64,000 bases of DNA from assembly GCA_041602035.1 (NCBI GenBank), contig JBFIHA010000007.1, positions 62,001 to 126,000 of the forward strand. The letters run 5' to 3'. The notes beneath the pieces are model-generated. The model was not told the DNA's origin. It was given only the letters and a program-made list of their open reading frames with translations, and did not search any database. Below are positions 41,654 through 49,673 of the stretch, one piece after another (within the stretch, counting starts at the first letter, position 1; each line of letters begins with the position of its first letter). The DNA comes from JAOTVV01 sp041602035 (lineage in GTDB: Bacteria; Gemmatimonadota; Gemmatimonadetes; Gemmatimonadales; GWC2-71-9). A program made the translations under genes and the position numbers.

Positions 41654-43426
41654 ATGTGCGGCATCTGTGGGGAGATCCGACTCGACGGATGCGACGCAAG
41701 CGTCGAGGCCGTCAAGACCATGACCGACACGCTTGCGCCCCGCGGGCCCGACGCGTCCGCCACGTACAGCCAAGGGTCCATGGCATTCGGCCATCGACGG
41801 CTCAAGATCATCGACATCTCGGAGCGGGCGCAGCAGCCGATGGTGGACAGCGAGCTTGGGCTCGTGATCGTCTACAACGGCGCGATCTACAACTACCGCG
41901 CACTACGGGGAGAGTTAGAGGGCAAGGGGTACCGCTTTTTCTCGAACGGCGACACGGAAGTGGTCCTCAAGGCATACCATGCATGGGGTGAACGGTGCGT
42001 CGAGCGCTTCAACGGCATGTTCGCCTTCGCCATTCGCGAGCGAGACAGCGGGCGCTGCTTCGTGGCACGCGACCGACTGGGCATTAAGCCGCTGTACTAC
42101 ACCTCGACGGGCAGCGCATTCCGCTTTGCCTCCTCGCTCCCTGCCCTGCTCGCGGGAGGCACCGTCGACACCGAGATCGACCACGTGGCGCTGCATCACT
42201 ACATGATGTTCCACGCCGTCGTCCCGGCTCCCCGGACCATTCTGTGCGGTGTGTGCAAGCTGCCACCCGCGACCCGGATGACGATCGAGCCAGACGGCCG
42301 ACGGGCGCTGACGACCTACTGGCGCCTCCACTACACGCGCGACGCGGAAGAGAAAGCCTACGACCTGGAAGATTGGCGGCGCCTGCTGCGCAGCAAGCTG
42401 GACGAGTCGGTGCGCCGCCGGCTGGTCGCCGACGTTCCCGTCGGGGTGTTGCTCTCCGGGGGCGTCGACTCGAGTCTCGTCGTCGCCCTGCTGGCCCAGA
42501 ACGGCCAGAACGGGCTGAACACCTTCTCCATCGGGTTCGAGAACGTGGGCGACGAGACGGGCAACGAGTTCCGCTATTCCGACGTCGTCGCCCAGCAGTT
42601 CGAGACCGAGCATCACCGGATCGAGGCGGAGACCACTACCGTGCTCGCCGCGCTGGACGGCGCCGTGCGCGCCATGAGCGAGCCCATGGTCAGCCACGAC
42701 TGCGTCGGGTTCTATCTGCTGAGCCAGGAGGTAGCCCGGCACGCGAAGGTCGTGCAGAGCGGCCAGGGCGCTGATGAGGTGTTCGCCGGCTACTCCTGGT
42801 ACCCACCGCTCATGGAGACCCGGCGACCGCTGACCGACTATGAAAAGGTGTTCTTCGACCGCAGCCACGACGAGTACGTGCGCGCGGTGCACCCGCGGCT
42901 CGTCGGGGAGAACCACAGTCACCGCTTCGTAGCCCGGCACTTCGCCGGGGTCGAGACCGAGCAAGCCGTCGAGAAGGCCCTGCATCTCGATACCACGGTG
43001 ATGCTGGTGGACGATCCAGTGAAGCGGGTGGACAACATGACGATGGCGTGGGGTCTCGAGGCACGCGTCCCCTTCCTTGATCACGAGCTCGTCGAGCTCG
43101 CGGCCCGGATTCCAGCGGAACACAAGGTCAAGAACGGCGGCAAGCACGTGCTCAAGGACCTGGCCCGCCGGCTGTTGCCCGAGGAAGTCATCGATCGGCC
43201 CAAGGGGTACTTCCCCGTGCCCGCGCTGCGCTATCTCCAGGGATCCTACCTCGACCGGGTACGGGATCTGCTCGACAGTGCTGCTGCCAGGCGACGCGAC
43301 GTATTCAACCGGGACTACCTGGACACCCTGCTAGCCAGCCCGGAGGATCACCACACACCGCTACGGGGCTCCAAGCTCTGGCAGGTGGCTCTCCTGGAGT
43401 ACTGGTTCCAAACCCATGGCATGTAG
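41654..43426 (+). CDS. asnO: N-acetylglutaminylglutamine amidotransferase (asparagine synthase-like)
   Basis: Glutamine-dependent amidotransferase of 590 residues that makes the terminal amide of the osmolyte N-acetylglutaminylglutamine amide. Cys2 nucleophile (MCGICGEIRL), HRRLKIIDIS and YNGAIYNY mark the Ntn-hydrolase domain. VLLSGGVDSSLV is the ATP pyrophosphatase loop of the synthase domain. It differs from AsnB by the conserved HHYMMFHAVVPAP region typical of the NAGGN trio. Context (ngg and an M42 peptidase directly downstream) makes the assignment firm. Confidence 0.92.
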   Translation: MCGICGEIRLDGCDASVEAVKTMTDTLAPRGPDASATYSQGSMAFGHRRLKIIDISERAQQPMVDSELGLVIVYNGAIYNYRALRGELEGKGYRFFSNGDTEVVLKAYHAWGERCVERFNGMFAFAIRERDSGRCFVARDRLGIKPLYYTSTGSAFRFASSLPALLAGGTVDTEIDHVALHHYMMFHAVVPAPRTILCGVCKLPPATRMTIEPDGRRALTTYWRLHYTRDAEEKAYDLEDWRRLLRSKLDESVRRRLVADVPVGVLLSGGVDSSLVVALLAQNGQNGLNTFSIGFENVGDETGNEFRYSDVVAQQFETEHHRIEAETTTVLAALDGAVRAMSEPMVSHDCVGFYLLSQEVARHAKVVQSGQGADEVFAGYSWYPPLMETRRPLTDYEKVFFDRSHDEYVRAVHPRLVGENHSHRFVARHFAGVETEQAVEKALHLDTTVMLVDDPVKRVDNMTMAWGLEARVPFLDHELVELAARIPAEHKVKNGGKHVLKDLARRLLPEEVIDRPKGYFPVPALRYLQGSYLDRVRDLLDSAAARRRDVFNRDYLDTLLASPEDHHTPLRGSKLWQVALLEYWFQTHGM

Positions 43427-43438
43427 CCGGGAGCACGC

Positions 43439-45184
43439 ATGAGTGCTATACGAGAGAAACCGCATCGAATCGAGCGACGAGAGGCACTCACCCTGCGGAG
43501 TTGGGGAGACCGCCCCGTGGGACCCGCCGCGGACACGCTCCCCTCTGATGTCGTCGTGGACTGCGGCTGGGGACGGCTGATCTTCGCCCACACGTTCGAC
43601 GAACCGCAGACCGTCGCTGGCGCGTTGCGCTCCGAGGAAGAGGGACGCCGCGACATCGCGCTCTACGTACGCGACCCACACGTCGTGCTCGCCCTCGCGC
43701 CGCAGGAGTTGTTCCTCGATCCGTCGCACACGTACCGGCTGTGGCTCTCGAGCTACCGCCCGTCGAAGGCGCAGCCGCGGGGCTTCACCGTGCGCAAACT
43801 ACGGACGAAGGGCGACGCCGAGGCCGTGAACCGCATCTACGCGTCGCGCGGCATGGTGACCACGCAGCCGCCGTCGTTCCTCTGGAAGCGTCGGCGGTCG
43901 AAGGTGCTGACGTACTTCGTGGCGGAGGATAGCGAAACCGGTGACGTGATCGGCACGGTCACCGGGATCGACCATGTGCACGCGTTCGAGGACCCGGACA
44001 ACGGCTCGAGCCTGTGGTGCCTCGCGGTGGATCCGCAGGCGGCCCACCCGGGGATCGGCCAGGCCCTCACCTTGCGCCTAGCCGAGCATTTCGTCGCGCA
44101 GGGACGCGCCTTCATGGACCTCTCGGTGATGCACGACAACCAGCAGGCCATCGCGCTCTACGAGAAGCTCGGGTTCCAGCGCGCCCCAGTGTTCTGCGTC
44201 AAACGCAAGAACCCGATCAACGAGCCGCTCTTCGCGCCGGGCCAGAGCGAGGTCGAGCTGAACCCCTACGCACAGATCATCATCGACGAGGCACGGCGGC
44301 GCGGCATTCTGGTGGAAGTGCTCGACGACCAGTTGGCATACTTCCGGGTCACGCTGGGCGGCCGCTCCGTCACCTGTCGCGAGTCTCTCACCGAATTGAC
44401 CAGCGCCATTGCGTTCTGCCGCTGCGACGACAAGCGCCTCACCCACCGGGTGCTGCAGGCTGCGGGCCTCAAGGTGCCGACACAGCAGGAAGCAGCGAGC
44501 GACGTGGAAAACGCGACTTTCCTCGCAGAGCATGGTCAGGTCGTCGTGAAGCCCGCACGCGGCGAGCAGGGCGCGGGCGTGAGCGTGGGCATCCGCACAC
44601 CGGCCGCGCTCGCCGACGCCATCCAGATGGCGCAGCGCGAATGCCCGGACGTCGTAATCGAGGAGTATGTGGAAGGGCAGGACCTTCGCGTGATCGTGAT
44701 TGGCGGCGAGGTCGTCGCAGCGGCACTACGCAAGCCCCCCCAGGTCACGGGCACCGGTCAGCACACCGTCACCAAGCTGATCGAGAAGTACAACCGCCGT
44801 CGCATGGCCGCGACGGCCGGCAAGAGCAAGGTCCCGCACGACGAGGAGACTGAGCGCTGCGTCCGTGCGGCGGGGTACGAGCTGGACAGCGTCCCGCCTG
44901 CCGGCGAAACGCTCACGGTGCGCAAGGCGGCGAATCTCCACACCGGCGGCACCATCCACGATGTCACGCAGCAGGTGCATCCCGTGCTCATCGAGGCCTC
45001 AGTGGCCGCAGCCCAGGCGCTGGAGATCCCGGTCGTCGGGCTCGACCTGGCCGTGCCAGACGTGGAGGGCCCGGAGTACGCGATCATCGAGGCGAATGAG
45101 CGCCCGGGGCTCGCCAACCACGAGCCGCAGCCGACGGCCGAGCGGTTCATCGACCTCCTGTTCCCGCAGACGGCCGTTCGGTAG
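43439..45184 (+). CDS. ngg: N-acetylglutaminylglutamine synthetase (GNAT + ATP-grasp)
   Basis: Bifunctional enzyme of 581 residues. It has an N-terminal GNAT acetyltransferase (about 115-265; LWCLAVDPQAAHPGIGQALT is the acetyl-CoA loop) and a C-terminal ATP-grasp ligase (about 280-580; VVKPARGEQGAGVSVG, IEEYVEGQDLRVIVIGG, EANERPGL). It acetylates and joins two glutamines to give the dipeptide that the amidotransferase then amidates. It starts 12 bases after the amidotransferase stop. The family is restricted to NAGGN operons. Confidence 0.92.
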   Translation: MSAIREKPHRIERREALTLRSWGDRPVGPAADTLPSDVVVDCGWGRLIFAHTFDEPQTVAGALRSEEEGRRDIALYVRDPHVVLALAPQELFLDPSHTYRLWLSSYRPSKAQPRGFTVRKLRTKGDAEAVNRIYASRGMVTTQPPSFLWKRRRSKVLTYFVAEDSETGDVIGTVTGIDHVHAFEDPDNGSSLWCLAVDPQAAHPGIGQALTLRLAEHFVAQGRAFMDLSVMHDNQQAIALYEKLGFQRAPVFCVKRKNPINEPLFAPGQSEVELNPYAQIIIDEARRRGILVEVLDDQLAYFRVTLGGRSVTCRESLTELTSAIAFCRCDDKRLTHRVLQAAGLKVPTQQEAASDVENATFLAEHGQVVVKPARGEQGAGVSVGIRTPAALADAIQMAQRECPDVVIEEYVEGQDLRVIVIGGEVVAAALRKPPQVTGTGQHTVTKLIEKYNRRRMAATAGKSKVPHDEETERCVRAAGYELDSVPPAGETLTVRKAANLHTGGTIHDVTQQVHPVLIEASVAAAQALEIPVVGLDLAVPDVEGPEYAIIEANERPGLANHEPQPTAERFIDLLFPQTAVR

Positions 45185-45192
45185 GAGGGCCC

Positions 45193-46365
45193 GTGGCCAC
45201 CGTCCCAGCACCCGGCGACATGCGGCTGCAGCGTCCTGAGGTTGATCTCGACTACATCCTTGAGACGCTCCATACGCTGCTCGACATCCCCAGCCCCTCG
45301 GGGTACACGGACCAAATCGTCCACTGGGTCGGCGAGGAGCTCCAGCGACTGGGCGTACCGTTCGAGCTCACGCGACGCGGCGCGATCCGGGCCGATCTCT
45401 CCGGGCGGTTACGCAGCCCGGACCGCGCCGTGGTCGTCCACCTGGACACCCTCGGCGCCATGGTCCAGCGGATCAAGCCCAACGGCCGCCTGGCGCTCGC
45501 GCCCATCGGCAACTGGTCCGCTCGATTCGCGGCGGGCGGGCGGGCGACGCTGATGACCGACACGGGGTGCCGCCGCGGCACGGTGCTGCCGCTCAAGGCG
45601 TCGGGACACACGTTCGGCGACGAGGTGGACCGACAGCCCGGCACGTGGGATCGGGTGGAGCTGCGCTTGGACGATCCGGTGGACAGCGCCGCGGACCTGG
45701 AACCCCTGGGCGTCAATGTGGGCGACTACGTCGTGTTCGACCCCGGCACCGAGTTCATGGCGGACACGGGATTCATCAATGCCCGCCACCTGGATGACAA
45801 GGCAGGAGTCGCCGTGCTGCTGGGTGCCACGAAGGCGTTGCGCGAAACCGGCGCCAAGCTGCCGCTGGACTGCCACCTCATCTTCACGATCAGTGAGGAG
45901 GTGGGGTCGGGGAGCTCCCACACCCTGCACGGCGACGTCGCCGAGATGGTGACGATCGACAGCGCACCCCAGGCACACTGGAAGAACTCTCGAGAGGACG
46001 CCGTCACCATCGCTATGATGGACTCGGCGGGTCCCTTCGACTGGCATCTCACCCACAAGCTCATCGACCTGTGCCGCGACCACGACATCCCCCATCGGCG
46101 GGACGTGTTCCAGTACTACCGCTGCGATAGCGCCTCGGCGGTCGATGCCGGCAACGATCTCCGCACCGCATTGGCCTGCTTCGGGGTCGATGCCTCCCAC
46201 GGCTGGGAGCGGACCAACATCCGGAGTCTCCAGGCTCTCGCCGAGTTGACTGTGCTCTACATACTGAGCGAGCCGACCTTCATACGAGATCGGGACGAGC
46301 TGGCCACACTCGAGGGCTTCTCCCAGCAGCCGACGGGGCCCGCGGAGCTTCCTGGCGGGCCGTGA
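45193..46365 (+). CDS. NAGGN-system M42-family metallopeptidase
   Basis: Dinuclear-zinc aminopeptidase-fold protein of 390 residues, third member of the NAGGN trio. Zinc-binding residues lie in VVHLDTLGAMV, ARHLDDKAGV, TISEEVGSGSSH and TIDSAP. The family is thought to turn the osmolyte over or process a precursor, but its substrate is unproven. GTG start at 45193, 8 bases after ngg. The stop overlaps the GTG of the next small gene. Confidence 0.9.
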   Translation: MATVPAPGDMRLQRPEVDLDYILETLHTLLDIPSPSGYTDQIVHWVGEELQRLGVPFELTRRGAIRADLSGRLRSPDRAVVVHLDTLGAMVQRIKPNGRLALAPIGNWSARFAAGGRATLMTDTGCRRGTVLPLKASGHTFGDEVDRQPGTWDRVELRLDDPVDSAADLEPLGVNVGDYVVFDPGTEFMADTGFINARHLDDKAGVAVLLGATKALRETGAKLPLDCHLIFTISEEVGSGSSHTLHGDVAEMVTIDSAPQAHWKNSREDAVTIAMMDSAGPFDWHLTHKLIDLCRDHDIPHRRDVFQYYRCDSASAVDAGNDLRTALACFGVDASHGWERTNIRSLQALAELTVLYILSEPTFIRDRDELATLEGFSQQPTGPAELPGGP

Positions 46366-46640
46366 GGCAGCGCTGCACCGTGGCGAGTTACGACACATTC
46401 CTGTTGCGGATCGACCCTGTCGTGCTCGAGGCTGTGAGACGCTGGGCCGGCCAAGATCTCAGGAGTGTCAATCGCCAGATTGAGTTCCTCTTGCGTGAGG
46501 CTCTGCTGCAGACCGGACGCCTGGACCCGCATCATCGGCACGTCGCGAGGCGGGCGAACGATCAGCCGAATGGCCGCGTAGGCTACACGGCCGATGACCG
46601 GGACGAGGATGATGGCAGGATGGAGGGAGCTGAGCGATGA
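46362..46640 (+). CDS. ribbon-helix-helix (Arc-like) DNA-binding protein
   Basis: Small protein of up to 92 residues whose core FLLRIDPVVLEAVRRWAGQDLRSVNRQIEFLLREAL is an Arc/MetJ-type ribbon-helix-helix fold with the usual RSxNxQIExLLR helix. The GTG at 46362 overlaps the peptidase stop; a GTG at 46380 is an alternative. Its stop overlaps the ATG of the PP2C remnant (atga). Such proteins are antitoxin- or autoregulator-like, but no toxin gene is seen. Confidence 0.7.
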   Translation: MRQRCTVASYDTFLLRIDPVVLEAVRRWAGQDLRSVNRQIEFLLREALLQTGRLDPHHRHVARRANDQPNGRVGYTADDRDEDDGRMEGAER

Positions 46641-46931
46641 GACGCCACGTCGATGCCTATGGCGCCACAGACGCCGGCAACACACGCACGCGGAACGAGC
46701 ATCAGTTCTTGGTCGCTGATCGCTCCCGAAGTGCGGCAGGTCGCCCCGGGTGCCGGCGATACGATTCCCCTGTGCACCGATGGGCTCACGTGCGAGGTAC
46801 CCGAGAGTCAGATCGTTGACATCCTCGTGCGCCGGGGCTCGGCTCAGGCGAAGTGCGCTGCGCTAATCGATGCCGCCAACCGAGCCGGCCGCTCCGACAA
46901 CGTCACGGTGGTTGTGGTACGACTGACTTGA
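46637..46931 (+). pseudogene. PP2C-family Ser/Thr phosphatase, internally deleted and frameshifted
   Basis: The ATG at 46637 opens a PP2C N terminus (GATDAGNTRTRNEHQFLVAD, matching the TDxGxxRxxNED motif). After about 30 residues the frame is lost. The C-terminal PP2C signature appears in the next frame: GDTIPLCTDGLTCEVPESQ, then IDAANRAGRSDNVTVVVVRL, ending at 46931. About 150 central residues, including the second metal-binding Asp region, are missing. A deletion that also shifted the frame explains this. Confidence 0.75.
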
Positions 46932-47004
46932 CGGCTCCGCACCTATGCCTCCTCGACTCTCGAGGTGTGAAGCCCTCAGCGAACGTGAACGCGAACCGAT
47001 TGCG

Positions 47005-47466
47005 TCAGGCGCCGCCCCGGATGACCCCCTGGATCTCCCGCAGGATGGCTGTCTCGCGGGGCCTCTTGGTCACCATCTGCCGGAGCCGCTTCTCGGTGAA
47101 GTGGGCCCGAACCCGGGCGTCGGCTGAGTGCTCCCGGAGGGCGGCCAGGACGCCCTCGGGTAGCTCGAGGACCTGCAGCACTCTGGCAATCCGCGAGTGG
47201 TCCTCCCCGGTAGCCCTGGCGAGGGCTCGAATGCTGCGGTAGTCGTTGTCCGCCATCAACCGGCGGTAGCGCTCGGCGCGCTCCCAGGCTGGCTCTTCGG
47301 CCATCCGGTTCTGGTAGGCCCGCCACGCGCGGCCGTGCATGGGCCGATCGCCCTTGACCCCTTGAGGGGCCTCGCCGCTGATCAGGGCCCGGCGGCGGTT
47401 GCGGTAGACCGCGAAGTAGTTGTCGATTAGGATCATAGCCGGGGGACGGTCCGGGGCCTCCTCCAT
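47005..47466 (-). CDS. ParB/KorB-like helix-turn-helix protein
   Basis: Protein of 153 residues. Its second half contains a ParB-type helix-turn-helix (RSIRALARATGEDHSRIARVLQVLELPEGVLAALREH) without the N-terminal ParB nuclease-like domain. The N terminus (MILIDNYFAVYRNRRRALISG) is unlike ParB. Proteins of this kind often accompany site-specific recombinases on integrative elements, and this one sits beside tRNA-Trp, so it may be a leftover of an older element. No recombinase is adjacent. Confidence 0.6.
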   Translation of the reverse strand: MEEAPDRPPAMILIDNYFAVYRNRRRALISGEAPQGVKGDRPMHGRAWRAYQNRMAEEPAWERAERYRRLMADNDYRSIRALARATGEDHSRIARVLQVLELPEGVLAALREHSADARVRAHFTEKRLRQMVTKRPRETAILREIQGVIRGGA

Positions 47467-47526
47467 TTCGGGGTTCCACGCCAGGACGGTGTGGTGGTGG
47501 AGGTCGAGTCTGGCAAGGGACCCTGA

Positions 47527-47577
47527 AGGCGGTAGGGCGGTAGGACGGTATGGGGGCAGGCTACCGCCCTACCGTCC
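47527..47577. repeat. hairpin repeat H0 (ACGGTAGG family), upstream of tRNA-Trp
   Basis: Left arm built of ggcggtagggcggtagg units and right arm taccgccctaccgtcc form a long imperfect hairpin just 20 bases before tRNA-Trp. It is a diverged member of the hairpins at 53.1, 55.7, 58.6, 58.7 and 61.4 kb. It may act as the terminator for upstream transcription or as the progenitor of the dispersed copies. Confidence 0.7.
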
Positions 47578-47597
47578 GACCGACGTCCCGCCATTAG

Positions 47598-47670
47598 AGG
47601 TCCGTAGCTCAATTGGCAGAGCACCGGTCTCCAAAACCGGGGGTTGCAGGTTCGAGTCCTGCCGGGCCTG
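47598..47670 (+). tRNA. tRNA-Trp (CCA anticodon)
   Basis: Complete cloverleaf: acceptor AGGTCCG pairs with CGGGCCT (one G-U), D arm GCTC...GAGC, anticodon stem CCGGT/ACCGG around CTCCAAA (anticodon CCA), T arm GCAGG-TTCGAGT-CCTGC, discriminator G at 47670. CCA is not encoded. Its 3' half is repeated at 53.1 and 55.6 kb, so it is the apparent attachment site for the islands that follow. Confidence 0.95.
47629..47670 (+). other. attB/attL-like core inside tRNA-Trp
   Basis: The 42 bases from the anticodon loop to the discriminator base recur exactly at 53075-53116 and with two differences at 55610-55651. Identity beginning at the anticodon loop and ending at the tRNA 3' end is the standard footprint of tyrosine-integrase insertion into a tRNA gene. 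Confidence 0.7.
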
Positions 47671-47673
47671 TTG

Positions 47674-47706
47674 CGACAAGGCCGCGCCATCGGCGCGGCC
47701 TTTGTC
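47674..47706 (+). terminator. terminator of tRNA-Trp
   Basis: gacaaggccgcgcc and its near-perfect complement ggcgcggcctttgtc, with a 3-base loop, begin four bases after the tRNA 3' end. The GC stem with flanking AT pairs is a typical intrinsic terminator. Confidence 0.75.
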
Positions 47707-47716
47707 GTACAGACCC

Positions 47717-47782
47717 GCAGACTCGCTCTAACCGTCGGCGCGTCCGCTGCCGCGCACTCGCCGCCGCTTGACGAGTCGGGTC
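47717..47782. repeat. 65-base dispersed repeat, copy A
   Basis: gcagactcgctcta ... cgccgcttgacgagtcg matches 58526-58590 with only about six differences. In both places it is followed by a tRNA-Trp 3'-tail-like sequence (degenerate here, intact in copy B). Confidence 0.75.
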
Positions 47783-48173
47783 CTTGCCGCGGCCCTTGTC
47801 GTTGCGGCCCGGCAGTCTCGTTGACCTCGTCGCTCGCTCGTGCTCGCGACGTCGGTTCGAGTCCTCGAAGGACTTCTTTCGCCCAGGCTATGTCCGCGGC
47901 TCGTCGCGTACAGGCACCGACAGTCTCCGCTCTTACCGGGGCTCCGTCTGCTTTCGCGCACGGTGACACCGGTTCGCGACCTGCATTCGAACTCAATCGT
48001 CGGTACCCAACGTTTCGTTGCTTGTGCTGCGCCGCTGCGTAACGGCTACATGCAACAGCAGAAGCGCGGTCACGGATTGTCCAGCCACTCCCCGATGCAC
48101 CCCACGGACTCATGTGCCGGGGTGAGGAAGTCGACTCGCAGAAAACGACCGGGCCGCGGCTGACCCCGGGTCC

Positions 48174-48734
48174 CTAACCGGAGGCGGCAGGGGAAATGAT
48201 GATCCCACGCAACTCCACGGTAGGATTCGCTGGGTTGCAGACGCTTTGTCCAACTGGGGTCGCTCCGGCTGTGAACTTGATCGTCATCCCATGAAGCTCG
48301 CCTGTTCCATGTCCGACGCCCCGGCCGAGCCCAGGAACGCCACCGATGACTTCCACTGTTTGCCTGATTTCCCAGGTGCCGTCGACCGCGTCGGGCCTGA
48401 CAGTGACCGCAAGGTGAGCGTGCCCGTTTCCAGTTCTGTTGATGTTGACATCCACGACATTTTCCTCGGAACCATCAACAAGCGGGTTGCCGGTGACCCA
48501 TTCGTTGCGGTTTCTGGCGCCTTGGACATGCAGTGTACCGCCGGGGGTGATCTTGACGCCATCTGGCGCGAAGCTCTCGCAGAAGTTGATGAAACCCTCG
48601 AACTCCGTGCGCGTGGCGGCCGCGGCCGACAGCAGCGGCGAGACGTCCGTCACAGCCGTCGGGCTTGTTGCCTGGTCCGCGCACGCGCCGAAGGCAGCGA
48701 GGAACGTCACGGCCGCGAGAATCTGGTAACGCAT
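48174..48734 (-). CDS. putative lipoprotein, paralogue 1 of a tandem pair
   Basis: Exported protein of 186 residues with lipobox AAFGACAD (Cys18). The mature region includes INFCESFAPDGVKITPGGTLHVQGARNRNEWVTGNPLVDG and GRGVGHGTGELHGMTIKF, ending IISPAASG. It is clearly homologous to the next gene upstream. Two cysteines in the mature part (NFCESF and SVCNPANP) are conserved in both and may pair. No known family recognised; the beta-rich pattern suggests a small secreted barrel or binding protein. Confidence 0.65.
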   Translation of the reverse strand: MRYQILAAVTFLAAFGACADQATSPTAVTDVSPLLSAAAATRTEFEGFINFCESFAPDGVKITPGGTLHVQGARNRNEWVTGNPLVDGSEENVVDVNINRTGNGHAHLAVTVRPDAVDGTWEIRQTVEVIGGVPGLGRGVGHGTGELHGMTIKFTAGATPVGQSVCNPANPTVELRGIIISPAASG

Positions 48735-48873
48735 CTTTACCTCCGTGTTAGGATGTTCAGGTTTGTCACTGCGTGGGGGACCATTTCGAAATGCGACGAG
48801 TGGGAGTGCATGCAGGCTCTGCTTCCCCGCAACGACGCGCTCGAAACCATCGGGCGGTGGCTGACGCTGAGCC

Positions 48874-49431
48874 CTAGCCGGAGGCGGCAGGAGCAATGAT
48901 CGTCACATGCACTCTCGAACTGGGATTGCTTGGGTTGCACACGTTTTGTCCCTGCGTGTGAAAACCTTCTCCCCTGACCTTGATGGTCATGCCGTGAAGC
49001 TCGCCTGTTCCATGTCCGACGCCCCAACCACCCATACCGATTCGCACTTGGTTCCTGATTTCCCAAGTGCCTTCGACTGCGTCGGGCCTGAGGGTGCGTA
49101 CACCATGAGCGCGGCCGTCTCCAGTGTTGAGGTTGATGTTGGCGTCCCCGACAATTTCCTCGAAACCGTCCAGCAGCGGGTGGCCGAAAACCCACTGGTT
49201 CCAGTTTCCGGCTCCTCTGATGTGTAGCGTTCCACCGGGGGTGATTTTGATGCCGTCTGGCGGCGTGCTCCCGCAAGCGTGCACTAAACCATCGACCTCC
49301 GTGCGTTGGGCGGCCTCTACCGATAACAGCGGCATTATCTCCGTCACAGCTGTCGGGCTTGTCGACTGGTCCGTGCACGCCCCGACGGCACCCAGGAACG
49401 CCACGGCCGGGATGAGAATCTGGTAACGCAT
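48874..49431 (-). CDS. putative lipoprotein, paralogue 2 of a tandem pair
   Basis: Homologue of the 48.2-kb gene, 185 residues: same signal (MRYQIL ... GACTDQSTSPTAVT), same GGTLHI/RNQW-like core, same HGTGELHGMTIK and same APAASG end. The flanking DNA is duplicated too (gggaccatt.cgaaatgcgacg occurs upstream of both), so a unit of about 700 bases was tandemly copied and has since diverged substantially. Divergent from the BTAD fusion gene. Confidence 0.65.
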   Translation of the reverse strand: MRYQILIPAVAFLGAVGACTDQSTSPTAVTEIMPLLSVEAAQRTEVDGLVHACGSTPPDGIKITPGGTLHIRGAGNWNQWVFGHPLLDGFEEIVGDANINLNTGDGRAHGVRTLRPDAVEGTWEIRNQVRIGMGGWGVGHGTGELHGMTIKVRGEGFHTQGQNVCNPSNPSSRVHVTIIAPAASG

Positions 49432-49673
49432 TTTGACCTCCGTGTCAGGGATGTTCAGGTTGGTCGCTGGTAGGGACCATTCCGAAATGCGACGCGCGCG
49501 GGTCACCGGCTAACCACTCCGACATCGGAAGTAGCACACGATCCTCCGAATGGCTGCGCTACAACTAGCCGGCCGGCTGCGGTGGTTCATTGACGCGGAG
49601 TGGTGCCGGGATATTCTTGCGTGGGGCGATCAATTCGTCGTTCTGCGCAGTCAGCCGAGAGTCAACTCCGCCG

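Larger units (their letters stand above)
47671..48173. other. gene-free stretch after tRNA-Trp with decayed tRNA-tail copies
   Basis: No credible gene. It holds the tRNA terminator, a 65-base segment repeated near 58.5 kb, and several degenerate versions of the tRNA 3' end (for example gagtcgggtccttgccgcgg near 47773 and ggttcgagtcctcg near 47852). This looks like a pile-up of old insertion scars. Confidence 0.6.
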
